From assembly GCA_040902745.1 (NCBI GenBank), contig JBBDWR010000028.1, positions 1-64,000 of the forward strand: DNA of 64,000 bases, in the 5' to 3' direction. Each line of letters begins with the position of its first letter. Position 1 is the stretch's first letter. A model generated the notes under the pieces. It ran no database searches. It worked only from the letters and a program-made list of their open reading frames with translations, and had not been told where the DNA came from. This document shows positions 24,345 through 34,988 of the stretch, in pieces. Made by a program: the position numbers and the translations under genes. The stretch comes from JBBDWR01 sp040902745. GTDB taxonomy: Bacteria; Actinomycetota; UBA4738; HRBIN12.

Positions 24345-25760
24345 GTGAGCGAACTCCGTTCGAGTGACCTCGTCGCCGTGCGCGAGCAGCTCGGCCGCGA
24401 ACCGACGACGCCGTTCTCCGTCGTCGCTCGCTGTACCGGTGGGCATCCACTGGTGATCCGGAACCGACCGATCGATGCCCAGGGTGATCCGTTTCCGACG
24501 TTGTATTGGCTGACCTGCCCGGAGGCGGTGCGAGTGGTGTCACGGGTCGAGTCCCACGGTGCGATCGCCGAGTTCAACGAGCAGATCGGGTCCGACCCCG
24601 CATCCGCTCGAGACCTCGCGGCGGCGCACGCGGCGTATGCGCGAGAGCGGGCGTCGCTCGCGGGGGGCATGGAGATCCACGGCGGCGTCGCCGGGACACG
24701 CACGGGAGTTAAGTGCTTGCACGCGCACTACGCGTACCATCTCGCCGGCGGCAACGACCCCGCGGGGGCGTGGACGGCCTCGCAGGTCGAACCGATCCAC
24801 CCGCACGCGCCCGGGGAACGCGTCGCCGCGATCGACCAGGGGACCAATTCGATCCGCCTGCTCGTCGCCGAGCCCCTCAGGCACGGTGACGGCACCATTA
24901 CCGCGGGAGAGATCGCGCGCGACATGACGATCACCCGGCTCGGCGCGGGCGTGGACGCAACGGGGCGGCTCGATCCGCAGGCGCTCACGCGCACGATCGA
25001 CGCGCTCGCACGCTTCTGTCGCCGTGCACGAGCGCTCGGTGCGCACCACATCCGTGTGGCCGCCACGAGTGCGGTGCGCGACGCCACCAACCGCGACGCG
25101 TTCGTCGACGCCGCACGCGAGCACGCCGGATCAGATCCGGAGATCCTCGATGGCTCGCGCGAGGCTGGGCTGTCGTTCCAGGGGGCCGTCGACGGCCTGG
25201 CGGACACCCGTTCGGATGTGTCGCCGCCTTACGCCGTGCTCGACATCGGCGGTGGCAGCACGGAACTCATCTTGGGGGACGCGTCGCCGACGGCCTCGAT
25301 CTCGGCCCAGACCGGCAGTGTCCGTCTCACCGAGCGGTACATCCGCTCGGACCCTCCGAAGCCTGAGGAAATCCGTTGTATGGAGGTCGAGGTCGCCGAG
25401 CATCTCGATGTTGCGGCTCGCACGGTTCCGGTCGCCGCAGCGGACACGTTGATCGCGGTCGGTGGCACGGCCACGACCCTCAAGGCGATGGATCTCGACC
25501 TGCCTCGCCACGATCCCGATCTGTTGCACCGCACCCAGCTTCGGTTGGACAGCGTTCAAGCGCTGCTTGCACGACTATCAGGCATGACCGATGCCGAGCG
25601 TGCGGGCTTGCCGTTCATGGCTCCCGGCCGAGGGGACGTGATCGTAGCCGGTGCGCTGATCCTGCTGTCGGTCATGCGCAGGTTCGGGTTCGCGCAGGCG
25701 CTCGTGTCGGAGACCGACATCCTCGACGGACTCGTGCTGGAACTGCTCCGTGCCCCGTGA
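24345..25760 (+). CDS. DUF501-Ppx fusion (exopolyphosphatase family)
   Basis: One open frame of about 471 residues joins two proteins that are normally separate neighbours. Residues 1-155 are DUF501: PFSVVARCTGGHPLVI, PFPTLYWLTCPEAVR and TGVKCLHAHYAYHLAGG. From about residue 158 a Ppx/GppA phosphatase follows, with AAIDQGTNSIRLLVAE, RVAATSAVRDATNRDAF, the phosphate-loop LDIGGGSTELILG and VGGTATTLKA. Ppx/GppA enzymes degrade polyphosphate or pppGpp. The short Ppx form lacks the HD-like C-terminal domain, as in mycobacterial Ppx1. No stop or start separates the halves. GTG 24345 is my start; the reading frame opens earlier, but that part overlaps the S1 gene. Confidence 0.88.
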   Translation: MSELRSSDLVAVREQLGREPTTPFSVVARCTGGHPLVIRNRPIDAQGDPFPTLYWLTCPEAVRVVSRVESHGAIAEFNEQIGSDPASARDLAAAHAAYARERASLAGGMEIHGGVAGTRTGVKCLHAHYAYHLAGGNDPAGAWTASQVEPIHPHAPGERVAAIDQGTNSIRLLVAEPLRHGDGTITAGEIARDMTITRLGAGVDATGRLDPQALTRTIDALARFCRRARALGAHHIRVAATSAVRDATNRDAFVDAAREHAGSDPEILDGSREAGLSFQGAVDGLADTRSDVSPPYAVLDIGGGSTELILGDASPTASISAQTGSVRLTERYIRSDPPKPEEIRCMEVEVAEHLDVAARTVPVAAADTLIAVGGTATTLKAMDLDLPRHDPDLLHRTQLRLDSVQALLARLSGMTDAERAGLPFMAPGRGDVIVAGALILLSVMRRFGFAQALVSETDILDGLVLELLRAP

Positions 25761-25766
25761 CGATGG

Positions 25767-25794
25767 TTGCCCCCCACACTCGAACGCGTAGGAT
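25767..25794 (+). promoter_or_regulatory. Promoter of the anchored cyclophilin gene
   Basis: TTGCCC (25767-25772) and TAGGAT (25789-25794) are 16 bases apart. The -10 ends nine bases before the ATG, so the message would be nearly leaderless. Confidence 0.5.
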
Positions 25795-25803
25795 ACGCAG
25801 CCG

Positions 25804-26616
25804 ATGGGCAACAAGCGCACACGGGACCGGCAACTCGCCAAGCAGGCCGCGCGCCGCCGGGAGCAGCGATACGTGGCCCGCAGGAAGCGGACCGCCACGA
25901 TCTTCACCGGGGTCGGCATCGGGCTGTTCGCGATCGTGATCGGGTTCCTCGTGTTCACCAACGGTGGAAAGGACCAGCCGGCGGCCGGCCCGACCCCCAC
26001 GGCGGCGGCGACCGAGCCGGCACAGAACACGGTCGTTCCGGTCGTCGAGCCACCCACGAAGGTGGCGTGCGGGGCGAAGGCGCCGTCAGCCGCGCGTAAG
26101 CCCAAGCCGCAGTTCGCCCAGCCACCGAAGATGACGATCGACCCGGACAAGACCTATGAGGCGACGATGCGAACCTCGTGCGGCGACATCGTGATCGACC
26201 TGCTCGCCGACGGGGCTCCCGAGACCGTGAACAGCTTCGCGTTCCTCGCCGACGGAGGGTTCTATGACGGGGTCACGTTCCACCGGATCGTGCCGGGATT
26301 CGTGATCCAGGGCGGCGACCCACTAGGGGACGGCACGGGCGGGCCCGGGTACCAGTACAAGAATGAGATGCCCCGGGGCGAGGCCTACGACGGCCCCGGG
26401 ATCCTTGCGATGGCGAACTCCGGCGTGGACACCAACGGCAGTCAGTTCTTCATCACCTTGGCCAAGAGCGACGCGTTGACGCCCGACCTCTACACGATCT
26501 TCGGCCGCGTGATCGACGGACAGGATGTCGTGGACGCGATCGCCAAGGTGCCGCTGAAAGGTGAGACGCCGACCGAGGCCGTCTACATCGACTTGGTGAA
26601 GGTCCGCGAGTCCTAG
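25804..26616 (+). CDS. Membrane-anchored cyclophilin (peptidyl-prolyl isomerase)
   Basis: A 270-residue protein with a basic cytoplasmic N-terminus (RQLAKQAARRREQRYVARRK), one transmembrane helix (about 33-53, IFTGVGIGLFAIVIGFLVF), a Pro/Thr linker and an extracytoplasmic cyclophilin domain. Catalytic landmarks are present: FHRIVPGFVIQGGDP, MANSGVDTNGSQFFIT and FGRVIDG. It would assist folding of exported proteins. The last four bases (CTAG) are shared with the stop of the opposing dehydrogenase gene. Confidence 0.94.
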   Translation: MGNKRTRDRQLAKQAARRREQRYVARRKRTATIFTGVGIGLFAIVIGFLVFTNGGKDQPAAGPTPTAAATEPAQNTVVPVVEPPTKVACGAKAPSAARKPKPQFAQPPKMTIDPDKTYEATMRTSCGDIVIDLLADGAPETVNSFAFLADGGFYDGVTFHRIVPGFVIQGGDPLGDGTGGPGYQYKNEMPRGEAYDGPGILAMANSGVDTNGSQFFITLAKSDALTPDLYTIFGRVIDGQDVVDAIAKVPLKGETPTEAVYIDLVKVRES

Positions 26617-27944
26617 AGGCGGACGACGTTCGGTGCGTCGAACCCGGCTGTGACGCCTCGGGTATCGAACACCAGGGAGGCGACACCCGCGATCGCACGC
26701 CAGTCGATCCCCGGGTGAGCGGTCAGGATCAGCACGCAGTCGAGCTTCGCGATGTCGGCATCTTCAAGCGCGACAGATCGCAGGTGCTCGTCGCCGATCT
26801 CGACCTCGGGAACGAACGGATCGTGGTACGTGACGTTCGCACCCTTGCGTAGCATCCGCTCGATCACTGTGAGCGCGGGTGACTCGCGCCGATCGTCGAC
26901 GCCGGCCTTGTACGACACGCCGATCGCGAGCACCTTCGAGCCGTTCAGGGGTTTGCCCGCGTCGTTGAGCGCCTCGGAAAGCCGGTCCACCACGTAGGCC
27001 GGCATGCGGTTGTTGACCTCGTTCGCGTGCTCGATGAACGCTGCACGGTACCCCAGTTGCTGACCAGCCCGCCACGAGAGGTAGCCGGGGTCTATCGAGA
27101 TGCAGTGGCCGCCGACGCCTGGTCCGGGCCAGAACGGCATGTACCCGAAAGGCTTGGTCGCCGCGGCCTCGAGGGACTCCCAGATGTCGACGCCCAGCTC
27201 GCGTCCGATGATCGCGAGCTCGTTCACCAGCGCGATGTTCACCTGACGGAACGTGTTCTCGATCAGCTTGGCCATCTCGGCCTCGCGCGGGGTCGACGTC
27301 GTCACCACCTGTTGCACGAACTGGCTGTAGAACGAGGTCGCGAGCTCTCGGCACCGCTCCGTGACGCCGGCCACGATCTTCGGGGTGTTGTCGAGGCGGT
27401 GGGTCTGCTGTCCGGGGTCGATCCGTTCGGGGGAGTAGGCGAGGGCGAACCCGTGTCCGAGCTCCAGGCCGGAGAGGCGCTCGAGGATCGGGCGAACGAT
27501 CTCCTCGGTGGTGCCGGGGTAGGTCGTCGATTCGAGCACGACCAGGCGTCCCGGTTTGAGAGCAAGACCCACCTGTTCGGTGGCGAGTTGCACCATCGAC
27601 AGATCGGGGGTCGAGTCCTTCAATGGCGTGGGCACGCAGATCAGGATCACGTCCGCGTCCCGCAGCACGGCCGGATCGGACCCGAACCGAGCCTGATCCA
27701 TCGAGGCCACCACGGAATCGGCGACATCCACGACGTAAGATTGACCGCCATCGAGCGCGGCGACCTTGGTGACATCGGCGTCGTAGCCGATCACCGGAAA
27801 TCCCTCGTCGTGCGCCGCGACGAGCAGTGGGAGACCGACATAGCCGAGGCCGACCACCGCGACCACCGCTTCCTTCTGCCGGATGCGGGCCGCGAGTGCG
27901 TCGAGGGGATCGACGTCGAGATCGTGTCCGAGCGTGGCCACCAT
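26613..27944 (-). CDS. UDP-sugar 6-dehydrogenase (WbpA/UDP-GlcNAc type)
   Basis: NAD-dependent oxidation of a UDP-sugar to its uronic acid. The 443-residue protein has the Rossmann motif VVGLGYVGLPLLVAAHDEG, the STTYPGTTEE region, AYSPERIDPG, the conserved FWPGPGVGGHCISIDP with the catalytic Cys in GGHCIS, and a C-terminal UDP-binding domain (AIGVSYKAGVDDRRESPA). These traits fit the UDP-N-acetylglucosamine dehydrogenase branch better than plain Ugd. ATGs at 27950 and 27944 and a GTG at 27941 are candidates; TAGGAT at 27949-27954 overlaps the first, so I favour 27944. It is divergent from a matching epimerase gene. Confidence 0.9.
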   Translation of the reverse strand: MVATLGHDLDVDPLDALAARIRQKEAVVAVVGLGYVGLPLLVAAHDEGFPVIGYDADVTKVAALDGGQSYVVDVADSVVASMDQARFGSDPAVLRDADVILICVPTPLKDSTPDLSMVQLATEQVGLALKPGRLVVLESTTYPGTTEEIVRPILERLSGLELGHGFALAYSPERIDPGQQTHRLDNTPKIVAGVTERCRELATSFYSQFVQQVVTTSTPREAEMAKLIENTFRQVNIALVNELAIIGRELGVDIWESLEAAATKPFGYMPFWPGPGVGGHCISIDPGYLSWRAGQQLGYRAAFIEHANEVNNRMPAYVVDRLSEALNDAGKPLNGSKVLAIGVSYKAGVDDRRESPALTVIERMLRKGANVTYHDPFVPEVEIGDEHLRSVALEDADIAKLDCVLILTAHPGIDWRAIAGVASLVFDTRGVTAGFDAPNVVRL

Positions 27945-28111
27945 CTTCATCCTATCGGTCCCGCACGGCGGATCCGTGAGCCGTCCCGATCCGGCGGATC
28001 GCCCGGTCACGGCCCGGTCAGACGATGTACGTGCTTCCTTGACCCGCCCTCCGGCTCGTGGCTACAGTTCGCCGTCATGCAGCGGAGAGGAGCAGCGCGG
28101 GGGGCGGGCAC

Positions 28112-29068
28112 GTGACGTCGCGTCGCTTCCTGATCACCGGAGGAGCCGGCTTCATCGGTTCGAACTTGGCACGAGCGTTGCTCGAGGCCGGGGACCGGGT
28201 CCGGGTGTTCGACGACTTCTCGACGGGCCGCACGGTGAACCTGGACGAACTCGACGTCGAGCTCGTCACAGGGTCGCTCGTCGATCCCGAGGCGACGGCG
28301 CGGGCCGTGGCGGGGTGTGACGTGGTGTTCCACGAGGGCGCGATCCCCAGCGTCGCTCGTTCGGTGGCCCAGCCGGTCGCCAGCCACGAGGCCAATGCGA
28401 CCGGCACCCTCAACGTGTTGCTCGCCGCTCGGGATGCGGACGTCGAACGGGTCGTCTACGCGTCGTCCTCCAGCGTGTACGGCAACGCCACGGTGCAGCC
28501 GGTTCACGAAGAGCTGCCGACGCGGCCGATCTCCCCGTACGGAGTGTCCAAGCTTGTGGGGGAGCGCTACCTGCAGGCGTTCCACGAGAGCTACGGACTG
28601 CCGACGGTGTCGCTGCGCTACTTCAACGTGTTCGGTCCGCGCCAGGATCCGCGGGCAGAGTACGCCGCGGTGATCCCGCGGTTCATCGCCGCGACACTGG
28701 CCGACGAACCCGTCACGATCTTCGGCGACGGAGAACAGGTCCGCGATTTCACCTACGTCGGCGACGTCGTATCGGCGAACCTGCTTGCTGCCGTCGCACC
28801 TGAAGGCGCGTGGGGCGGCGCGTTCAACGTTGCATACGGGCAGCGACATTCGATCAACGAGCTGATCGGGGCGGTACATGCACTGATCCCCGGCGAGCAT
28901 CCCGCGCCGGTCCACGACCCGCCGCGCCCAGGGGACGTGCGGACGAGCCAGGCCGACGCGACGCGTGCTCGAGAGCTCCTGGGGTTCGAGCCCGAAGGGT
29001 CGTTCGAGGACGGTCTACGCACGACGGTCGCGTGGTTCGCGCAACTGCGGGACGCCGGAGGGCTCTGA
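28112..29068 (+). CDS. NAD-dependent UDP-sugar 4-epimerase
   Basis: Extended short-chain dehydrogenase of 318 residues. It has the cofactor loop TGGAGFIGSNLARALL, the catalytic Ser region ASSSSVYGN, YGVSKLVGERY with the YxxxK pair, and LRYFNVFGPRQDP. This pattern resembles UDP-GlcNAc 4-epimerase (WbpP) and UDP-glucuronate epimerases. Paired with the dehydrogenase on the other strand, it could supply UDP-GalNAc or UDP-GalNAcA for surface glycans. GTG 28112 precedes the Rossmann loop by the normal distance. TACAGT at 28063-28068 is a likely -10 with a leader near 37 bases. Confidence 0.9.
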   Translation: MTSRRFLITGGAGFIGSNLARALLEAGDRVRVFDDFSTGRTVNLDELDVELVTGSLVDPEATARAVAGCDVVFHEGAIPSVARSVAQPVASHEANATGTLNVLLAARDADVERVVYASSSSVYGNATVQPVHEELPTRPISPYGVSKLVGERYLQAFHESYGLPTVSLRYFNVFGPRQDPRAEYAAVIPRFIAATLADEPVTIFGDGEQVRDFTYVGDVVSANLLAAVAPEGAWGGAFNVAYGQRHSINELIGAVHALIPGEHPAPVHDPPRPGDVRTSQADATRARELLGFEPEGSFEDGLRTTVAWFAQLRDAGGL

Positions 29069-29082
29069 GTCTCGCCACCGCC

Positions 29083-29088
29083 TAAAAT
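29083..29088 (+). promoter_or_regulatory. -10 element of tRNA-Leu
   Basis: TAAAAT is followed by exactly six bases before the first base of the mature tRNA, so transcription would start at or beside the tRNA 5' end. Confidence 0.55.
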
Positions 29089-29094
29089 GGTCGA

Positions 29095-29178
29095 GCCCGG
29101 GTGCCGGAACTGGGAGACGGAGGCGCCTTAAAAGCGCCGGCCCTTCGGGGCGTGCGGGTTCGAACCCCGCCCCGGGCA
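29095..29178 (+). tRNA. tRNA-Leu (UAA anticodon)
   Basis: An 84-base class II tRNA. Acceptor GCCCGGG pairs with CCCGGGC; the anticodon arm is GGCGC-CTTAAAA-GCGCC with anticodon TAA at 29129-29131; a long variable arm (GCCC-TTCG-GGGC) and the T arm GCGGG-TTCGAAC-CCCGC follow; the discriminator is A. No CCA is encoded. The 3' end lies two bases from the stop codon of typA, which converges on it. It reads the rare UUA (and possibly UUG) codons, which are scarce in this GC-rich genome. Confidence 0.95.
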
Positions 29179-29180
29179 CG

Positions 29181-31016
<1,836 letters not shown>

Positions 31017-31066
31017 GGAACGGCGAGCCTACACGGCGCTTCGCGGCATCGACCGTGCGAGGAGCG

Positions 31067-32365
31067 CTACGTCGGCTTGGTCTGCACGAGGTCGAGCCGA
31101 TCGGAGCCGATCCCCGGGAACACGTCGGTGAGCGTGCCCGACCCACACCGCTTCTCGAGGATCTCGGCCAGCACCAGCCGGTAGTCCGTCGTGCCGTTGA
31201 GGTCGCCGTCGATCAGATCGTTGGCCGCGAGCCCGGGCCAATCCCCGTGCACCTGGCCCCCGTTCACCCCGCCGCCGAGCATCAGCACGACCTGGCCGTA
31301 GCCGTGGTCGGTCCCTCCCGAACCGTTCTCCTCGATCCGGCGACCGAACTCGGTGAGCGTGACGAGCGTCACGTCTTGGTTCTTCGTTCCGAGATCGGTG
31401 TGGAACGCCGCCAGCGCGCCCGACAACTCGCCGAGGTGATCGGCCATCCACCCGCCGTCGACGTTGCCCATCCCGGCGTGCATGTCCCAGTCGCCATAAT
31501 CCACGCAGGCGACCTGCAACCCGACGTCGGCCTTGATCAGGCGCGCGACGTCGCGCAAAGCTCTGCCCAGATCGGTGTTCGGGTAGACGGCTCCGTTCGC
31601 GGGGACGTAGCCCTCCTCCTGCAGGTCGGCGGTGGTGTCGAGTGCCTGGAGCGCCACCTGCGCCGGGGCGGACAGCGACGGGGGAGCACCGAGGTAGAGC
31701 TTGCGCAGGGCGTGATCCCACAGATCACGTTGCTCTTCGTCCCACGCCGCGTCCAGACCGAACGACTCCACCGACCACATCGCCAGTTCCGGACTGGGAC
31801 CGGTGAACGAGTGCGCCGGCATGCTGTTGCCGACCTGCACCGCTTGGAAGGGCGTGCCGTCCGTACGACCGCCGATCACGCGGTCGATCCAGCCGGTGCG
31901 CAGGGAGGTGCCGGGAGCGGCCCGTTCCATCTCCTCCATCGCCTCGAAGTGCGAGCGGTTCGGCTCGGCCTGTCCGACGGCGTGCACGATGCCGAGGTCC
32001 CCGCTGTCGTAGAGCGGCTTGAGCTCGGCCATGGCCGGGTGCATCCCGAACGTGGGGTCGAGCTGGAGGAGCTGGCTCGTCGGTATGCCGACGTTCGGGC
32101 GCCAGTCGAGGTAGTGCGGGTCCGAGGCGGGGACGATGGCCTGCAGTCCGTCGAAACCTCCGCGCAGGCTCAGCACCACGAAGACGTCACCCGCGTAGGG
32201 CTCCGCCGCGAAGGCGTACCGCGTGGCGTACGCCTCCGAAGCGACCGTGAGCGCGCCGGTCGCCGCCGCAGCTTTGAGGAACGTCCTGCGGGTGAGCACG
32301 CCTCCCTCGGGACAGCCGCAGTCGGCAGCCTGGTCGGTGGGTGGGACCGTCGTGGTCTCGTTCAT
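31067..32365 (-). CDS. DUF1501 secreted protein (Tat)
   Basis: A 432-residue member of the sulfatase-like DUF1501 family. The N-terminus has a twin-arginine signal (TRRTFLKAAAATG, Arg26-Arg27). Family traits include VVLSLRGGFDGLQAIVP, EPNRSHFEAMEEMERA, DYGDWDMHAGMGN and LTEFGRRIEENGSGGTDHG, which carry the His/Asp residues expected at a metal site. DUF1501 and DUF1800 genes are commonly paired; the pair is exported but its substrate is unknown. The start lies 22 bases after the DUF1800 stop, with the same orientation. Confidence 0.92.
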   Translation of the reverse strand: MNETTTVPPTDQAADCGCPEGGVLTRRTFLKAAAATGALTVASEAYATRYAFAAEPYAGDVFVVLSLRGGFDGLQAIVPASDPHYLDWRPNVGIPTSQLLQLDPTFGMHPAMAELKPLYDSGDLGIVHAVGQAEPNRSHFEAMEEMERAAPGTSLRTGWIDRVIGGRTDGTPFQAVQVGNSMPAHSFTGPSPELAMWSVESFGLDAAWDEEQRDLWDHALRKLYLGAPPSLSAPAQVALQALDTTADLQEEGYVPANGAVYPNTDLGRALRDVARLIKADVGLQVACVDYGDWDMHAGMGNVDGGWMADHLGELSGALAAFHTDLGTKNQDVTLVTLTEFGRRIEENGSGGTDHGYGQVVLMLGGGVNGGQVHGDWPGLAANDLIDGDLNGTTDYRLVLAEILEKRCGSGTLTDVFPGIGSDRLDLVQTKPT

Positions 32366-32386
32366 CGTCGTGCTCCTGGGTCGGGG

Positions 32387-33945
32387 TCAGCGGATCTTGT
32401 GGTACGGCGAGCTGAGGATCAACGCGACGAGCGACGCGAGTCGCCACTTCACCGCGTCGCTGTCCTTGGTCAGCGGGGAGTCGGCGTTCTTCCCGAGGAA
32501 CTGCAGCACCGCGTCCTTGTGCTCGGTCGGCAGCGTGCGGAACACGAGCCGCCGGGCAAGGGTGTCCACGAGCTTGCCGTGCGTGTTGGGCAGCCTGGGG
32601 GGGAGCAGATCCCGCAGGGGCGGGCGACGCAGCTCCTTGGGCCACCAATGTGCCACGAGCGACATCGTCGCGTTCCAGGTACCGAGCATCCCGCCGGCGG
32701 AGCGCCACGCGTCGGCCGTGTCGGGGTAGCCGTTCGGCTGCACCCACGCGAGCGGCGCATCCCCGAGGCTCTCGATCATCCAGTAGAGGCTCCGCAGCCC
32801 CCTGGTGCCCTTCGAGTCCGGCTGGATCCCGAGGATCCGCATCGTGGCGATCACGTCCTGCATCGGGCGCCGCACCTTCTCACCGAGCGATGCCTCGAAC
32901 TCGCTCGAGCCGAACAGTTCGCGCAACACCGGTGCGATCGCCGTGCCGGAGTCCAGGTAGGTCTGGGTCAGGGCATCGACCAGCGTCGGCGGCGGCACGT
33001 CCGCGACGAACCGCTCACACAGCTTCGTCGCGATCCTGCGGGCCGTGGAGGGATGGTTGGCGAGGTAGCGCACGTATTCCCGGCCGACGTCGTAGCCTCC
33101 GTCCGCGGTCGCGTTGGCCGAGGACCAGTCCAGGATCTGCACCGCTTGCTTGTGGTGCCACTGCGGTCGGTACACGAACGCCCCCGTGCTCCAGTCGACC
33201 GAGAAGCCGGTCATCACGAGCGCGGAATCACGCATCATCTCCTCGGTGTACCCGGCTTCCACACCCACCGAATGCAGCTCGAGCAGCTCCCGGCCGTAGT
33301 TCTCGTTCGGAGATCCCTTGGTCGACTCCGCGTTGTTCAGGTAGCGCAGCATCGCCGGATGCCGTGCGGAGGCCAACAGCATGTCCTCGTAGCGACCGAG
33401 CGCGAACGCGCGGATCACGTTGCGGTCGTAGTCGTGGCGGTTGTCCCAGACGTTGTCGCTGGGGTTCGTGACGTTCAGGTGGTTCGACCAGAAGTCGACC
33501 ATCACCTCGAGCAGCTGCCGCTTGCTCCATGCCGCGCGCGCAAGCGTCGCCGCCCCAACGTCGAACATCAGGTCCCACGAGAAGTTCTCGAGATCGCTGT
33601 TGACCTTCGGGATGCTCCACGTCAGTCGGGGGAAGCGTGCGATCAGCTTGTTACAGGTGGAATCGTCGATCAGGCTGGGTTTCAGCTGCTTCTCGAGCCA
33701 GGCTTGGCGACCCTGGTTGCGCAGTCCCTCGAGCAGCGTCGGCGTGGGACCGTAGGTCGCCCGTCGAAGCAGGTGCAGGTCCGGATCGGTCGGGACGTAG
33801 GTTCCGTCGGCCGCAGCGGGCCGGGCGAGCGCCCCCGCGGCGACCGCCGCCCCACGGCTCCCATCGAAGCTGTCTTGATGAACGACCGTCGCGACAGCGT
33901 CTGCGTCCCGGTTCCTGCTCCGTCGGTCGGTCGGTCGTCCCCCAC
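32387..33945 (-). pseudogene. DUF1800 secreted protein, frameshifted after its Tat signal
   Basis: The partner of the DUF1501 gene. A GTG at 33945 opens a Tat signal (TLSRRSFIKTASMGAVG), but the frame then becomes Arg-rich. One base away it continues as AAVAAGALARPAAADG, then TYVPTDPDLHLLRRATYG, QAWLEKQLKPSLIDDSTC, and onward as a full DUF1800 domain (MVDFWSNHLNV, GRELLELHSVGVEAGY, VMTGFSVDW) to 32387. The break is at a run of four C (33850-33853); one extra base restores a full protein of about 519 residues. It may be a sequencing slip, a recent mutation or phase variation. Confidence 0.85.
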
Positions 33946-34053
33946 GTTGGTGGTATCGACCGGTCGTGGGGGTGAACTTGAGCGTGGCCGGGTGACAGCC
34001 GCATGGTCACGATGGGCAGACCGCGCGGCGACCCGAAGCCGCCCTCGCCGGGC

Positions 34054-34869
34054 TCAGGACCCCACGGCGGAGAAGTGCATGTAGTCCTTGATCGAGGTCC
34101 ATCGGCCGCCCCAGGTCCACCCGATCCGGTCGAAGGAACGCACGACGATATCGCCCTCGCGGATCATCCCCGGTGCCGATCGGCCCCGGTCGCGGAACGG
34201 CTGTGCGGCTCGTCGCAACGTCGATCCGTCGCCACGAACGTACGGGTTCTGCAGCGGGTTGATGTCGACGGCGAGCCCGTACGCATGGTGGGACCACGAC
34301 GTACCGTCGGTGACCGGCCGGCAGTTGAAGCCCGCCGTGACGCTCCGGGTCCGGTCGTAGCCGTCGAGGTTGGGTCGGTACCGAGGCGGGAGCGCGATGT
34401 GCTTGATCGGGAAGTCGTGGCGTAAGAGTCGTCGGAACACGCCGAGCACCTCCTCGGCGACGTTCCGATGCACGACGAGCGGCCCCACCTTCGTGTCGCC
34501 GTCGAACCCCAGGTAGGTCACCGTCAGCACCCGGAGCCGATCCAGCCCGACGGGGCATCCCGGGTGCCAGTTGGTCCCCACGATCTCCCGGCGCACGGCG
34601 CCGCGGATCGGATCGATCTTGAAGGGTTCGGCGCTCCCGGCAGCGTCATCCTCCGGAGGTGGAGGTGGGTTCTCTCCCACTGAAGGTGAGGAGTCCGGCG
34701 AACCCGTCATGGAGGTAGGAGAGGTGCCGACGGTCGACGTCGTCGTCGAGGTAGTCGCCGGCGCCGCCCGCAGGTCGCGCCCCGCGTCGGCTCTCGAGCA
34801 CGCACTGCAGAGGCAGAGTACGAACACGAGCACGAGCAGCGCCGGCCACGTCCCGCTCCGTCGTCCCAT
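34054..34869 (-). CDS. VanY-like D-Ala-D-Ala carboxypeptidase lipoprotein
   Basis: A zinc peptidase of the M15 family that trims peptidoglycan stem peptides or cross-links. The signal LLVLVFVLCLCSACSR marks a lipoprotein; a Thr/Ser/Pro linker follows. The catalytic domain covers about 95-271 with the zinc motif SHHAYGLAVDINPLQNPY and the final DYMHFSAVG. ATG 34869 begins the signal; an earlier ATG at 34911 would add 14 polar residues. The protein has about 271 residues. It is one of three wall-active enzymes in this part of the window. Confidence 0.88.
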   Translation of the reverse strand: MGRRSGTWPALLVLVFVLCLCSACSRADAGRDLRAAPATTSTTTSTVGTSPTSMTGSPDSSPSVGENPPPPPEDDAAGSAEPFKIDPIRGAVRREIVGTNWHPGCPVGLDRLRVLTVTYLGFDGDTKVGPLVVHRNVAEEVLGVFRRLLRHDFPIKHIALPPRYRPNLDGYDRTRSVTAGFNCRPVTDGTSWSHHAYGLAVDINPLQNPYVRGDGSTLRRAAQPFRDRGRSAPGMIREGDIVVRSFDRIGWTWGGRWTSIKDYMHFSAVGS

Positions 34870-34988
34870 GATCTTCCGACCCCGATCACCGACCTGCGGT
34901 TCCCCGTTCATCCGATCATCGTCCCAGCCTGGCCCCGGGGGCCGGACCGGTTCACGTCCGTGGGGACGCTCGGGGTAGGGTTCGGGCC

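Noticed and set aside
33922..33937. (GTCG)4 repeat as a phase-variation switch for the DUF1800 gene
   Set aside because: The Tat signal downstream of the repeat is in frame with the GTG start, so changing repeat number would break the signal and would not repair the later frameshift.
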